Shown in pieces: positions 34,963 through 46,589 of a DNA stretch of 64,000 bases. The notes under the pieces are model-generated. The model was not told where the DNA came from and made no database searches. It saw only the letters and a list, made by a program, of their open reading frames with translations. This DNA is from Liolophura sinensis (Eukaryota; Mollusca; Polyplacophora; Chitonida; Chitonidae), in the NCBI RefSeq assembly GCF_032854445.1, contig NC_088304.1:12473704-12537703 (forward strand). Reading direction: 5' to 3'. The position numbers and the translations under genes were made by a program. Each line of letters opens with the position of its first letter. Position 1 is the stretch's first letter.

Positions 34963-35664
34963 AGTCATTCATCACTTACTCTCACCAATACTATTTAGAT
35001 GCAAGCAAACACAAGAAGTGTTAAAAAACACACGGGGTTTCCTGATCATTTTTATTCCAAAGGGATTTTAAGAGAGAAGGTAAAGTTTTGGGTTTGGGCA
35101 TCACACCTGTTCACAGTTTGGACAAGTGGAGCACGCGTGGTGTTGTTGTCGCTCAGTCAGATTGACACGCACGTTCCGGGAGTGTTAATTGAAAGCGCGT
35201 GGATAAAAAGTTAGAGCCGTTGTAAAGAATTAAAACCAAATAAGGCATCGTAATCAGAGGCACGAAATATGTCGCCTCTTATAGTAATGTGCTAATCGGA
35301 CGTTTGAAGATCTGTCGAGAAAACAGCTTTATCGCTTTGATTTGCATCGAACACCCCGTACTGTTGTTTTTGGATGCTACGGCGACTGTTCTGCAGGTGA
35401 TTGCCAATAAGCATTCTTAAAACACATCTCACTTTTACAGTTTTGTATGTCTAGGCAAACAGACGTTTGTATACCAATCGTAATGAACGTTTCATGTAGA
35501 TAATAGCAAGCCCAATTCCCAAACAACGTTCAGTATAAATGACCAACAAAGACGCTGTCATCTCTTTCGACATGAGGATTACAACATCCAAAATCAGAAC
35601 AAAAAACAAACACGCCGTTGTTAAAATGAGCTATAGAAATGCACTCTCTTTGTTGACAATGCTA

Positions 35665-36000
<336 letters not shown>

Positions 36001-36314
36001 TATGAGGTACTCAATTCTACCCCCTCCCCGACACCCGTCGTTATCCCTTCGTTTTGTCCACGTCCTGGTCTTTGTCAATTGTACTCGTGCTGATCTTTCT
36101 CACTTTATACCCAGGTGATAATTGATATTCTTTGGCGAAGGTGACAATCCGGACAGTTACACAAATGAAGAAAACAAATCACCTGGTGTTCGAATTAACG
36201 GTAAAGCCCCGAGAGTTGGGGTAACTTTTTTAAGTATACCGGTACCTGGCCTCCTTCATGGTTCCACAATTAGCACCATTTCCAGGACAGGAAGCAGGTG
36301 ATACGCCATCAAGG

Positions 36315-36322
36315 GTATATAT
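36315..36322 (+). promoter_or_regulatory. Possible TATA box of a small-peptide gene
   Basis: TATATATA about 125 bases upstream of a strong splice donor (CTGTAAAG followed by GTAAGT at 36447). Together with the downstream acceptor and short frame this suggests, but does not prove, a promoter. Confidence 0.3.
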
Positions 36323-36644
36323 ACAGATCTTCTGTGGATAGCTACAGTATCTGGAAAACCAGCGGTGAAACGGCGGGGAATACAGTGCGACTAATGCGGA
36401 CCATCAACGGCAAAAATCTCTTTTGGAGAATATTTATACTGTAAAGGTAAGTTTTAGTAACTTCTAAAAAAAAAATAACTGGCGTTCAGATCAGTTGATT
36501 TAAACTGCTGACAAGAAAACTTTATAAACTTAAATATATTTGGTGGATTTTTAAATTTGAACGCTTTAGCAAATAAATTAACATTATTTTACGGTAAAGT
36601 CTCTGTCACTGAATTTACTGTTTTCTTTTAGTTATAGCCACAAC

Positions 36645-36809
36645 ATGGTTAATTGCATTGCCGTTTTTGTCTTTTGGCATGTTTATTTGGGCAAAATCTC
36701 AAAGGGCATATTATACTACGAAAAATTTCCTGCGACCAAACGCCTGTACTCTAGTGTCTTCGGAATGGCGGGTGCACCCATTTGGTACTCTGTTTGGTCA
36801 CTGGAATGA
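36645..36809 (+). CDS. Candidate 54-residue secreted peptide precursor
   Basis: Not recognised as any known family. A TATA-like box (36315), a presumed 5' untranslated exon ending at 36446 (GTAAGT donor), an intron of 186 bases and an acceptor TTTTCTTTTAG at 36631 lead to an ATG 13 bases into the next exon. The frame encodes a hydrophobic N-terminus (MVNCIAVFVFWHVYLG), a short spacer, a Lys-Arg at residues 32-33 and a 21-residue tail starting LYSSVFGMAG. This is the shape of a small secreted prepropeptide. Short frames occur by chance and nothing else supports it. Confidence 0.25.
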   Translation: MVNCIAVFVFWHVYLGKISKGILYYEKFPATKRLYSSVFGMAGAPIWYSVWSLE

Positions 36810-37359
36810 GGCAATTCGAGGGAATAATAATACTTATCACTAATTCTCATGGTGGTTCATTTAGGTCTAAGAGATTTCTTTACTCAAGTGAGAAATGTGG
36901 GGGGCTTTAATTGGTGTAGATTTGATATGAGAGTTTTGATATAGATTAACTGCATATCATTTACACCCTTTAAACGCCCTTTTACGAACAGCTTTCATCA
37001 TATTTATTTCCTGGTTTATAACGGGATTACACTTGCCACTATGGACCCATCTCAAATCAGTAGGTTCATGTGTAGATAATAGAGGTTTATGAGGGAGATT
37101 TTTCATATAAGAGAAATATATTTGAGTACGTCGTAAAATACTAATGAAATAAATAAAATAAATTAAAAGTTAGGCTTGTTCAAGACTTGTCCACACTTAA
37201 GTTGCTTATTGGTGGTCTGGTTTGTATATTAGTTATTGCTATAAATGCCCTTTTTGGAATCCTCGATATCCAATCATCAAACCTTCGCCTAAATAATACA
37301 AGTCCTAAATACGTCGACAGATCTGTATTGATGTTGACAAAAGTCAGTTGTGTGCTCGT

Positions 37360-37560
37360 TTGGAAAATAATGCTTGTCTTCGTCCACCAATTCACACAGA
37401 ACAATCCGGCTCTCGCCAGGAAAATGATTCTCATGTTTGTGTTCAACTTGAAAAAAACAATCCACTGCTCGCTTGTCAAATGATGACTGTATTTGTGCTC
37501 AGCTTGACAAAAAACAATCCACTGCTCGCTTGTCAAATTATGCTTTTATTTGCACTCAGG
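37360..37560 (+). repeat. Minisatellite, about 62-bp unit, 3 copies
   Basis: Units built around 'aaacaatccactgctcgctt' + 'gtcaaatgatg' and 'tttgtgctcagcttgaca'. The first unit is diverged. Confidence 0.7.
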
Positions 37561-38205
37561 TAAACAAAAACAATATGTTTTTCTTTGTGTAGCTTGTCTT
37601 CATGGAGCTGTATGCTTCTATTCTCCATGCTGTTGTCTTTTGTATTGCATCACTTGTGTTGGGTGCTACTTATATACGTTGTGGGGGGACATTTTGAACC
37701 GTTATGCGTGAGCTTGTTGCGTTGTCTCGTTGACATCCGAAATCTCGTGACCACACTGACAAGCTCACTGATCTCGGTTTGCGTTACGCATGTTTAGAGA
37801 CAAACAACGGCTCTGTTTTGCAGCAGCCATTATGTCATCTAGCCATTTGTGAAGCAAGGCCCTGAATTTACGGAGAAGTGCGTGAATTTCATCAAGAATA
37901 TGGGGCAAAAATCGAAGGAAACCCAACAATGAAACTAGAAAGACTGAGACAACTTTAACACGAACCGGATTCGAACTCCTTAACCTCTTCTCTTGCATGA
38001 ATTCCGTCCTAATTTTGTACTGTTTATGTACTGTCTTAGTTCTTTGGTGATGGCTTGCGTTAAACGTCGTTTTGGGAACTGGCTTTGGATTGTTGACGTG
38101 GAATGCCCATTTTGCTTGATGTCTGGTATACGAATGTCTGTTTCGACACATACATCCTGATAAGATTTATTTAAAAGTTAAGAAGTTCAGTGTCTGCGCA
38201 AATTT

Positions 38206-40058
38206 GGTTTTGTCGCTTTTACCTTTGAATTGCAATGATACCAAAGGTTGAATGACAAAACTCATATCTGCAAAGACGAAACCAACGTCTGTAGATATCA
38301 CACATCGTATCACGGTGCTCGATTTTTCCACAACATAGAATGGTAATCTGTAACGTCCAGAGTACAAGCGTGTAACTGGAGATGCTGGTGGAGCTTTCTT
38401 TGTAATTCCGTGGATAAGTCTACACTCGAAAGAGATGGATTGGATCTGAAGGTCAAAATTATTCCATTTCGTACATTGACCTTAGAAGATTTGTACAAGG
38501 CGCGACAACAAATCCTTCCGCCAAAAGAGATTTGGTTTTGTCTCTTTTACCTTTGACGTGTCTCATGTACCAAGGGTTGAATGACAAAACTCTGATCGCT
38601 TTGAGCCATGCCAATGTCCAGGATCAGAACATTATTCCCGGCTGGAAAAATACATTGGGATTCTTTGCCAGCTATGTGAGTACGGTAATGCCCTAAACTT
38701 TTGTCTGTGACTTAAGTCGGGTATTTTGCGTGATTCTGCGAATTTTTCTCAAAGATCCTAGAAAAATGCGACAAAGTTATTTGGAAAGGTTGGATGATAT
38801 GTGAGTGGAAAAAAATTTCATCACAAACTAGTAGTATTTTACGATATATTTTTACCCCTCAAAATGCAATTCTTCGGATGACAGTTAAGATCATTTACTG
38901 ACCGTTGAGTTTGTCCACCGACTAAAAGAAAATGTACAATCGACAACAAATTTAAGGGAAGATAAGAAAATGGTTGAGTTGCATACAAGAGCAACATCTT
39001 TTATCTGTCCCGATATGGTTTTGTCATTTTGGCCCTTGTTTGCATTACTATCAAGGGTTGAATGACAAATACTAGATGGGCGCTGATATTTTCTGAAATG
39101 GTTACGATGAGATCATTTCCAAGTGCACAAGAAAAACGTTTTGTACAATGCTGTACTAGATTGGAATTCTCAAAACACTATGTTTTGATCTGTACTTTGG
39201 ATCTATGTGTGTATCAGTTGTAACCAGATACGCTTTTTCCCAGGTAATTGAGATGGGGAAGGAAAGAATCTTCAATCCAAATCGACATGGTTTTGTCGCT
39301 TCTACCTTTGTTTTTCTATAGCACCAAAGGTTAAATGACAAATCCCAAATCGAGATGGAAACTGGCACCAGATTTTAGCCCTGTCATTTGCTGATTTGAA
39401 CAACAGCGTCACAACCATTCCAATCTTACTGCTTCATACCTTGTTTAATATTTTTGCATAGAAGGACACATATTAATTTAATATCATGATATATCCTGGT
39501 TTTATGTACCCGTGAAAATAACTGAAAAATTCTTGAGTTCGGGGTGATTGACCAATCACATAAACGAATAAACTAATGTATTTACTTATTTGTTTGATGG
39601 GTGTGTTTAGTCGTATTCAAGAATATTTCGCTCAAACGACGTCTACCAGCATTATAGTGTTAAGAAGCAGGTCGGAGCCCGGGGAAAGTCCATTACCGTC
39701 TGCAAGTTGCTGATAGACCTTCCCATCTACGACCGGAAAGGCGAAAGATACCGCTACATGTTCGTCATTTGTAGAATAATGCCACGTGCACTTGTATTGT
39801 TTCCATAACATCATGAGTTTCACGTAAAGATGCAAGAGCTAAGTTAGATTTTTTGAATTGAAGTGTTACTGTTATATCATGACAATAATCAAAAGTTTTA
39901 ATTGTTTTAATTGGTGTGCTGGAGTTTTTAAAAACAGAATTTGCGTCAGCCTTTGTTCACTGCTAAATCTGTGTTTGTTGTTTTCTAGTTTTACGTCGAT
40001 ATGGTTCTGTTATTTAGACCCTTGATATCAAAATCCTCACGGACTGATTGACAACTCC
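38206..40058 (+). repeat. Array of five diverged units each with an imperfect hairpin
   Basis: Five segments begin GGTTTTGTC, continue through a TTTTACCTTTG-like block, then a 13-16 base loop and the inverse CAAAGGTTGAATGACAAAA. Arms: 38206-38227/38241-38261, 38534-38555/38570-38590, 39017-39038/39051-39070, 39289-39310/39323-39344, and a decayed fifth 40003-40024/40036-40058. Spacing is about 328, 483, 272 and 714 bases. Some flanks also match (tgtacaa..cgacaacaaat before the second and third). No protein frame explains it. Confidence 0.7.
39575..39745 (-). mobile_element. SINE family 1, head lost
   Basis: Reverse-strand tail (gtattcaagaatatttcgct) and body (ccgtctgcaagttgctgata). Confidence 0.65.
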
Positions 40059-41084
40059 TCATTGGTGTAGAAAGATATCTGTACTTCCCATTGTTGAGAC
40101 AAAAGGAGTTGGAGCTCTCGTCGAAACCTGTAGCCTTTCACCAAGTCGGGCGCGAGTTCGAACCTATGTGCATCATGTGCTTTGAATTGAGCTTACACGC
40201 CTGAAGGACATGACATGTTCTTGTCGAGGTACGGTGACATCCGTTATGATATAGAATTTTTATATTTTTTTTCCATCTTCAAAAAAATTGCTTTCAAAAC
40301 ATCGGATTCCACAGCTGTTTGTTTGCGCCCAAAGGGTATCAACGCCGTCACATCCATATATTTTTGCTTGAAACAGTTCGTTTCAAGTCTCAGTTGACGA
40401 GTAAATTCATATTTCTATATGTAAATGCATTTTGGTGATGAAATTTAACGCTCTTTCTGGTGTTGAGTGGCGAAAACCTGATTTGACGTATTGTCTCAAT
40501 ATGGTCAGAAACGCTAAAATAAAGTCCAAAGTTTCAAATGCACTTGGCTATGCGACACCAATCGACAGTTTTCATATGACATATAATTTATGTTAGTGCT
40601 TTCTTTATCTTTAAACACCTGCTGATATAAGAGCGGTTTTTGTCATGCGTTTACATGCGAAGCTTTTTGTCTTTGGTCGACGCAACGCAATAGATACATG
40701 TTTTTAATTAAATTTTAAAACGTGTCTTTTTTTAGACTTTTTGTCTATTCAATCAGGCAGGTTCTCTTCACATGACTGAGCTCCAGAGGATTTTGAATTC
40801 AGATGATGTGGTTTTGTAACATGCTCTTTGTAAATGGATCAGACAAAGATCATTATACACAACCAGTTGTCTGCAATGACAATCGTCAAGATGAACCTAT
40901 GGCTATTAAGACTGATATTTGCAGAAGTAATTTTGGGCGCCATCGCTGGCTCAGAGGTTTAAGGCGTTTTTCGTTAGAGATCACAAAGCCATTTACAATT
41001 TACGGCAAGCCTTCTTAAAGTGCTTATTTCGTAATACATGCCCTTTTCCTGTTTGGTCAGTCACACTAACAGTTATGTCAAGGT

Positions 41085-41142
41085 CAACAGAAAAATGGAC
41101 CTTATACTGCCCATTGGCAGTATAAGGTCCATTTTTCTGTTG
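41085..41142. repeat. Perfect 27-bp inverted repeat with 4-base loop
   Basis: Arms 41085-41111 (starts CAACAGAAAAATGGACCTTA) and 41116-41142 are exact reverse complements around the loop CATT. This could be a foldback insertion or a small-RNA hairpin. Confidence 0.95.
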
Positions 41143-41369
41143 CTTTAGCATTGACAAGACGGATTCTCTGCCTGATTTCCTCCTGTCATAACGCTGGCCG
41201 CCGCCGTATAAGTGAAATATTCTTGAGAACGGCGTAAAACACCATTCAAATAAATCAATATCATCAGTTACACTGCTGTTCGTAAACCTGACCATCGTCA
41301 TTTAGCGGAAATATTCTTTAAAACAGGGTAAATCGCCAATCAAATAGATAAATAGATACATTGTATACG

Positions 41370-42160
41370 GGCCCCCGTTGATCTGGTTTTGTGTTTAGTT
41401 CATTGTGATATTGATATCAACGAGCTTATCACGAACACTGAATCATTTGGGATTATTTCGACTTTTTCAGAGCAAGAAAATACTTTAAACGGCCAGGAAA
41501 TATAAGAAATTGGTTTACAGGAAAGGGATTACGACAGAAGTAGAAAGAAGTTAATGTTGCTCAGAAATTGTTTCAAAAAAAAAACGTCGATACCCCTATA
41601 TTGTTTGATGTGATGATAATTCTGCTGTTTCAGAGCGAGAAAATTATTGAATGTTTTCATAGATCTACGGTAATAGGAAGAAATTAATATTTATCAGAAA
41701 TTTCTTCATAAAACATTGATACCTTTATCTTGTTTTCGATCTACAGATGATTTTTTTTATGTGTAGAAATAAATACATACAGGAATTCTCGATGGTCTGG
41801 TTTTGTGGTTAGTTCATTGTCTTGTTGATATCAATGAGCTTTTCACGAACGCTGGAACATTTGGAACTATTTCGACTTTTTCAGAGCTTTACAGCACCAG
41901 CAGGCTTAAATACCAGGTACGTGTACAGGACAGAGATTACAACAAAACTGGGTAGAAATTAACGTTGAAAAGAAACTCCTTCCGCAAAATGATACCCAAA
42001 TCTTGTTTTGAACCGATGTCCCATCTAAGGATGATTTTGTATTTATATAGACAGATAGATGGGAGTTCCCGATGGTCTGGTTTTGTGATTAGTTCATTGT
42101 ATTGTTGATATCAATGAGGTGAACACGAACGCTATATCATTTGGGGCTATTTCGTGGTCC
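41370..42160 (+). repeat. Tandem repeat, about 280-410-bp diverged units, 3 copies
   Basis: Units start near 41387, 41798 and 42077 with 'gatggtctggttttgtggtt' + 'agttcattgt', then 'ttgatatcaatgag', 'cacgaacgct', 'gactttttcagagc'. Each has a small TCATTG..CAATGA hairpin around GATATC. The GGTTTTGT opening links it to the 38-40 kb array. Confidence 0.75.
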
Positions 42161-42162
42161 TG

Positions 42163-42320
42163 GGTTTACCGTGTTCTGTTGGTGATTATGTGATATTAGG
42201 TTTACTGTACCCTTTTATTGATTATGTGATGTTACGTTTACTGTGCTCTCTTGGTGACTATGTGATATTACGTTCACTGTGCCCTCTTGATGATTATGTG
42301 ATATTACATTTAACTGTCCA
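42163..42320 (+). repeat. Minisatellite, about 41-bp unit, 4 copies
   Basis: Units 'gtttactgtgctctcttggt' + 'gattatgtgatattac'. Directly follows the previous array. Confidence 0.85.
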
Positions 42321-42483
42321 GTAACATTATTTTCAGTTTGTGATGAGAGTTCTGTTTATCTACCTTGAGTAAATACTTTTGGGACAATATATACGAGTGA
42401 TTACTTCCTTTAAATTGATTGCGTTTTCATTCCTTTGATTATATTGATTTTCATTTTCATTGCAATACACAAGAAGATTCACT

Positions 42484-42735
42484 TATACGATGGCGGTCGG
42501 GTTTTAAGGGTTGAGGAAACCGGAACGTCCTGAGTAAACCATGCATAAACCTCGGGCATGCTGCTGAGGCACTGGATCGAAATGGAATGAGCCAAACAGC
42601 AATGAAACAAAAGACATTTGATTGATTGATTGATTGGTGTTTAACGCTTTGTTGAAGAATTTTTCACTTAAATATAACGTTGGCCGGGTTTATGGGTGGG
42701 GCAACCCGGAATGCCCAAGAAAATGACGCCGTACT
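42484..42735 (-). repeat. Two SINE-like fragments
   Basis: 'cacttatacgatggcggtcg' + 'ggttttaagggttgaggaaa' at 42479-42600, and a GATT-run followed by 'ggtgtttaacgctttgttga' at 42620-42735. Both are related to SINE family tails but differ from family 1. Confidence 0.5.
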
Positions 42736-42894
42736 CAGGCACTAAACTCAGATGTATTACACATGAAACGGGAATGAAACAAAAGGCATTTAGGTATTGG
42801 GACAGATGGAATAGAAACGATGAAAATGAAGTGAGCATAAGAACTTATTTATTTCATTGTTTTTTGTTTTTTTTTATGCCGTACTGAAAAATAT

Positions 42895-43215
42895 TTCGAT
42901 CACTTCTCTGGCCTTGTGATTAATGCGTCCGCCTCGAAGTCAGGAGACCCAAGATCAAACCAGACGTTAAAGATGACACTTGTTGTTGCCTCGCCTGGCC
43001 ATCAGCACTGAGAGATTAGAGCAAGGAAACAGGACTGGTTGGTCTGGTGTCAGTATAATGTGACTGGGTGGGGTGTCATGTCTGGTCAGTGGCGGTTGCC
43101 CTGGCGGCATGGGTTCCGCCTGCAACAAGAAGACACAGTATATGTACATACACCAATAACGACTAATCGTCGCGATATGACCGAAAAAATGTTAAGTACG
43201 ACGTTAAACCCCATG
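42895..43215 (+). mobile_element. tRNA-derived SINE, family 2
   Basis: The head 'tctggccttgtgattaatgc' and 'cctcgaagtcaggagaccc' is followed by the same body blocks as 13030-13355. It ends 'aagtacgacgttaaacccca'. A degraded copy lacking the head lies at about 52835-53065, and a tail remnant at about 26500-26600. Confidence 0.7.
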
Positions 43216-44230
43216 CAGACATACAAGAATATTTTAACTATACGACGGCGGCCACCATTATAATGTCATAAGCTTCAGTACCAAGACTATTGAAAAAAGT
43301 AGATGAAAATATTTTTATTTATAAGATTTTTTCTTTCAGTGGAATTAAATGTCATTGTTTCGATTGTGTGGTGAGCTTGATGAATCATATTGACAATGTA
43401 TGACGCCAGGAACGTCACAACTTCTACTACAACATCCATGTTCAGGCCTGATTAAAATTCGTGTCAGGTTTACTGATGATTGAGCATGAAAATCAAACCT
43501 GGCCATAAACTACCTCATTCTAGGGCCAGAGAAGTCGGTGTGACGTCACAGGCGGGATTCTACGCCCACCTTAAAATTCGAATTCAAGCGTTTAACTTTA
43601 TTTTGTTAAGTGAAAACAAGTCTGAAAGAAAGAAATAAAATTGTTTTCAGATACACTTTTCAATAATCTTTCTGCTGGTGCTTGTTTCAGTTTATGGTTT
43701 CTGGTTTCTAACGTTTCAGTGTTAAGTCAGATCGAGTGATTTCAAGTGCTCACGCTAGACATTTCTAACTCTACCACTCTTAAAGCCCAATGTATTTAGT
43801 TCACAAAATTCTCGAAAAAATAAAAAAGAAACCGGTGCAATAGCTTTTTAATTGCCGAAGAAATCCAACATCAAATACTTTTCTTGACTTACTGGTTTAA
43901 CGTAGCTTAAAATATTATTTTGTTAAATATTCTGGAACTAAATTTGGACATCCATACTTTTTTTTTCTTAAGAGCATGTAAATAATGTATACACCGAAAC
44001 AATATGCGATAACCGTCCACTGACTGAAAACAAACCTATTATTGTACTGAAATGCTGTGTCAGCAAAATAGGAAGTCATGCCCCGTCAGTTAATGTAAAG
44101 CCGCTGAAAACTGTGTCTATATTTCAACTCATCCATGTGAAACAGACGTAAAGCAGAGCGTGTCTGCAACCGGAAGAAAGTAACAGCTCTCGAGTGGATA
44201 CGTCATAAATAGCCTTCGTGAGTAGAGGAA

Positions 44231-44237
44231 TATAAAG
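44231..44237 (+). promoter_or_regulatory. TATA box of the phospholipase A2 gene
   Basis: TATAAAG in 'gaggaatataaaggct', about 225 bases upstream of the start codon at 44457. Transcription would start near 44260. The position fits but is not otherwise supported. Confidence 0.5.
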
Positions 44238-44456
44238 GCTCTTAACTGAAGTTCATAAGTAAGTAGAGTGACATATTTCCTTATAAAGTTATATATAGCA
44301 CATCTCATTATTTAAAACGCTAATTAGAAAACAAATGCCTGTTATTGCCCAGAATATTTCGTGGGCACGAAGCAATGTATCCGGTCGCCCACTACCAGAA
44401 AAATATGCTATATAAATGGCGATTATAGTGTTGTTGAGATATCATACCTGGGCATC

Positions 44457-45036
44457 ATGAAAGGTTTAACGCTATACGTTGCTGTTTTCATATCCCTTGT
44501 ACTCTCCATACATGGGGCAGAACCACAGTTGGAAGACAACGAACACTGGGTCGATGAGGAGAATGCAGAGAAATTCAGGGAAAGCCGCTCACTGTTCAGC
44601 CCATCATCATAACATAACACTTGGGGAAGTCGGCAAGTCCTAAGCAACACCGACCAAGAAGTTTACCTCAGTCATAGACTGAACCCGGTTCAAACACATG
44701 CGTGGTCTAAACAAATTCACCCAATAGGCTGGTCAAAGCGAGTTCATCCGAAAGATTGGTCAAAACGACCTCATCCTAAGGATTGGTCAAAAAAGCTCAT
44801 GGCAAACACTCGTTCAAAAGATGTCCATCGCAAGTACTGGTCCAAGAGAGTTCATCCAAAGGATTGGTCACAAAAAGACTCGTCAAAAGAAGTTTACCCT
44901 AGGGACTGGTCAATACAGGTTCATCATAAAGACTGGTACAGAACGGTTCATCAGAAAGACTGGTTCAAGAAGATTCGTCCAACAGAATGGCTGTCAGACA
45001 TCGGCAGTGCTTTTCACTACTCCAAAGTATATCCTG
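44457..45036 (+). CDS. Group III secreted phospholipase A2, exon 1 (signal peptide + Trp repeats; in-frame stop)
   Basis: Start chosen at 44457 because it opens a clear signal peptide (Met-Lys, then a hydrophobic core TLYVAVFISLVLSI), followed by an acidic pro-segment. An upstream in-frame ATG at 44361 lacks this. A TAA at 44610-44612 interrupts the frame. In the same frame the sequence then continues open to 45036 and encodes about ten nine-residue units around V-H-P-K-D-W-S-K-R. The exon ends in phase 1 before GTAAGT and joins exon 2 correctly. Either the stop is a nonsense change, which would make this allele a pseudogene or a truncated product, or a small unrecognised intron removes it; no strong donor is visible between the signal peptide and the stop. 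Confidence 0.6.
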
Positions 45037-45439
45037 GTAAGTTTTCTGCCATCGTCATTTTGAATTTGCTAGTCAACAGTTTTATTTTATTTAAAACATT
45101 GGAGTTATGAGAAGGTTAGCAATATATGATAATCACATCTTGTCTAGTTTTTAAGTATCATTTTTGCTGTCTTGTTGAATTGCATTTCGCCAACGTTTGT
45201 GTTCGTACTATGTAATTGTCTCATTGACCAAATAAGGGCCCTGGGAGTAAAAAAGAAATTCAAAATAATCAAAATTCATACTTTTTTTCATTACTGGAGT
45301 AGACATACTTCAAGGTTTATTTTGCTTACACACATCTGGGAAAAATAGATGATTTTAGTGCCAAAAATACAAAGATAATCGAGATTAAAGATAATAGAGA
45401 AATCATTGCATGTATCGAGTTAAGCCGTAAATATTCCTT

Positions 45440-45645
45440 GCGTTTTTTTCTGGTTGCTAAGTCTGGTTGTATTGTTGTTTATTTCTTGTCATTAACATGC
45501 GTTTAAATAGTTGGAATAAAACCATAACTGTGGTAAAGTGACAAGAGGCTGTATTTCATCGGTTTTGTGTGGCCATTTGCCAGCTGTCACACTTTCGTTG
45601 CTGCTCTGATCTTTTCTCTCTATGCTGTCTTAAATATAAGTCTTA
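45440..45645 (+). repeat. Dispersed repeat R1, partial, in PLA2 intron 1
   Basis: The 3' two-thirds of R1 (ataaaaccataactgtgg, then gaggctgtatttcatcgg, gtgtggccatttgcc) lies upstream of phospholipase exon 2. Confidence 0.55.
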
Positions 45646-45712
45646 ATTATATTATTTTTCATTTTCATTATATGCATCCTTTTTTCATTATATGCATCCT
45701 TTTTTCTCCCAG

Positions 45713-45872
45713 GAACAAACTGGTGCGGAGACGGCCATCGAGCTAAAAACTGGGCAGACCTTGGTCGGAAGTGGCGCCCAGATACATGCTGCCGGAGTCA
45801 TGACCTTTGCTCTCACGCGGTGGAGGCGGGAAAGGTCAAGTACGGGATAAAGAATCATGGACCGTTCACCTG
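45713..45872 (+). CDS. Group III phospholipase A2, exon 2 (calcium loop and catalytic His-Asp)
   Basis: Encodes the start of the catalytic domain of a secreted, Ca2+-dependent enzyme that cleaves the sn-2 ester of phospholipids. It has the calcium-loop motif W-C-G-x-G and the active-site motif CCRSHDLC with the catalytic His-Asp pair, then KYGIKNHGPFT, all typical of the bee-venom type (group III). The acceptor is TTTTTTCTCCCAG and the donor GTATGA. Group III enzymes serve digestion, immunity or venom in different animals; the role here is open. Confidence 0.93.
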
Positions 45873-45924
45873 GTATGAAATACGCCCATAATCGAGCTTC
45901 ATATCAACTGATTCATTTAAGAGC

Positions 45925-46165
45925 TGTTCGCCGCGACTAGCTACGAAGTCCATGGCCTGTCAGGTCGCGTGTTCGAATTCAGCTGTCACTGATTCGACAG
46001 AGGCATCAAGTCCTCCCCTGTCGTAGGCCTACTTAGGAAGGTCTGTAAGCAACCTGCGGACGGTCGTCGGACTCGTCCTACCATAATGCTGACCACCGTC
46101 CTATAATTAAAATAGCATATTCTTTAGAACGGCGTATAAAACGCCAAGAAAATAAATAAATTAAA
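45925..46165 (+). mobile_element. SINE family 1 with diverged head, PLA2 intron 2
   Basis: B-box-like 'gcgtgttcgaattcagctgt', body 'gtaagcaacctgcggacggt', tail 'tctttagaacggcgtataaa' ending AATAAATAAA. Confidence 0.7.
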
Positions 46166-46339
46166 TCAGAATATATTTATCAGGTACATGGATTATGGCC
46201 GTGACTTATTGGTCACTCCTGTCTCCACTACAAGTAAACCTGACTGACGTCATTTAAATTTTTGAGTACTGCATCAAACACGAATTAAATGAATATGTGC
46301 CGGTGACTGGGGAAAAGTATCCATTTGCTAAGTCTACGA

Positions 46340-46475
46340 ACTAAATATAGACACCATGTTACAAGTAAATGAAACGCTATGTTACATGTAAATATGATCA
46401 CCATGTTACAAGTAAATGAAGACGCTATGTTACAAGTAAATATAAACACCATGTTACAAGTAGATATAACTGCAA
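46340..46475 (+). repeat. Short minisatellite, 'atgttacaagtaaatatag' units
   Basis: About five units of 24-28 bases in PLA2 intron 2. The same unit builds the array at 48670-49040 downstream of the gene. Confidence 0.75.
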
Positions 46476-46589
46476 GTAAGCCTGTGTCATAGGTCACGCC
46501 CACTTGACGTAATTTAATGTTCTTAAAATTAAATCCCATCACTACTGTGTCTCAATTAATGTAAAAAAATTAATCTTCCAATGCTTCAG

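Larger units (their letters stand above)
36810..44220. other. Intergenic, tandem arrays and SINE fragments
   Basis: No recognisable exon. It holds a 62-bp repeat (37360-37560), hairpin-bearing units (38206-40058), related units (41370-42160), a 41-bp repeat (42163-42320), a perfect inverted repeat (41085-41142), SINEs (39575-39745, 42620-42730, 42895-43215) and AT-rich DNA with nothing visible at 43270-44220. The 128-residue reverse frame at 37765-38151 has no domain, signal or splice context. Confidence 0.5.

Noticed and set aside
37765..38151. 128-codon reverse frame
   Set aside because: No domain, signal peptide, splice context or conserved motif; it runs into the hairpin-array region.
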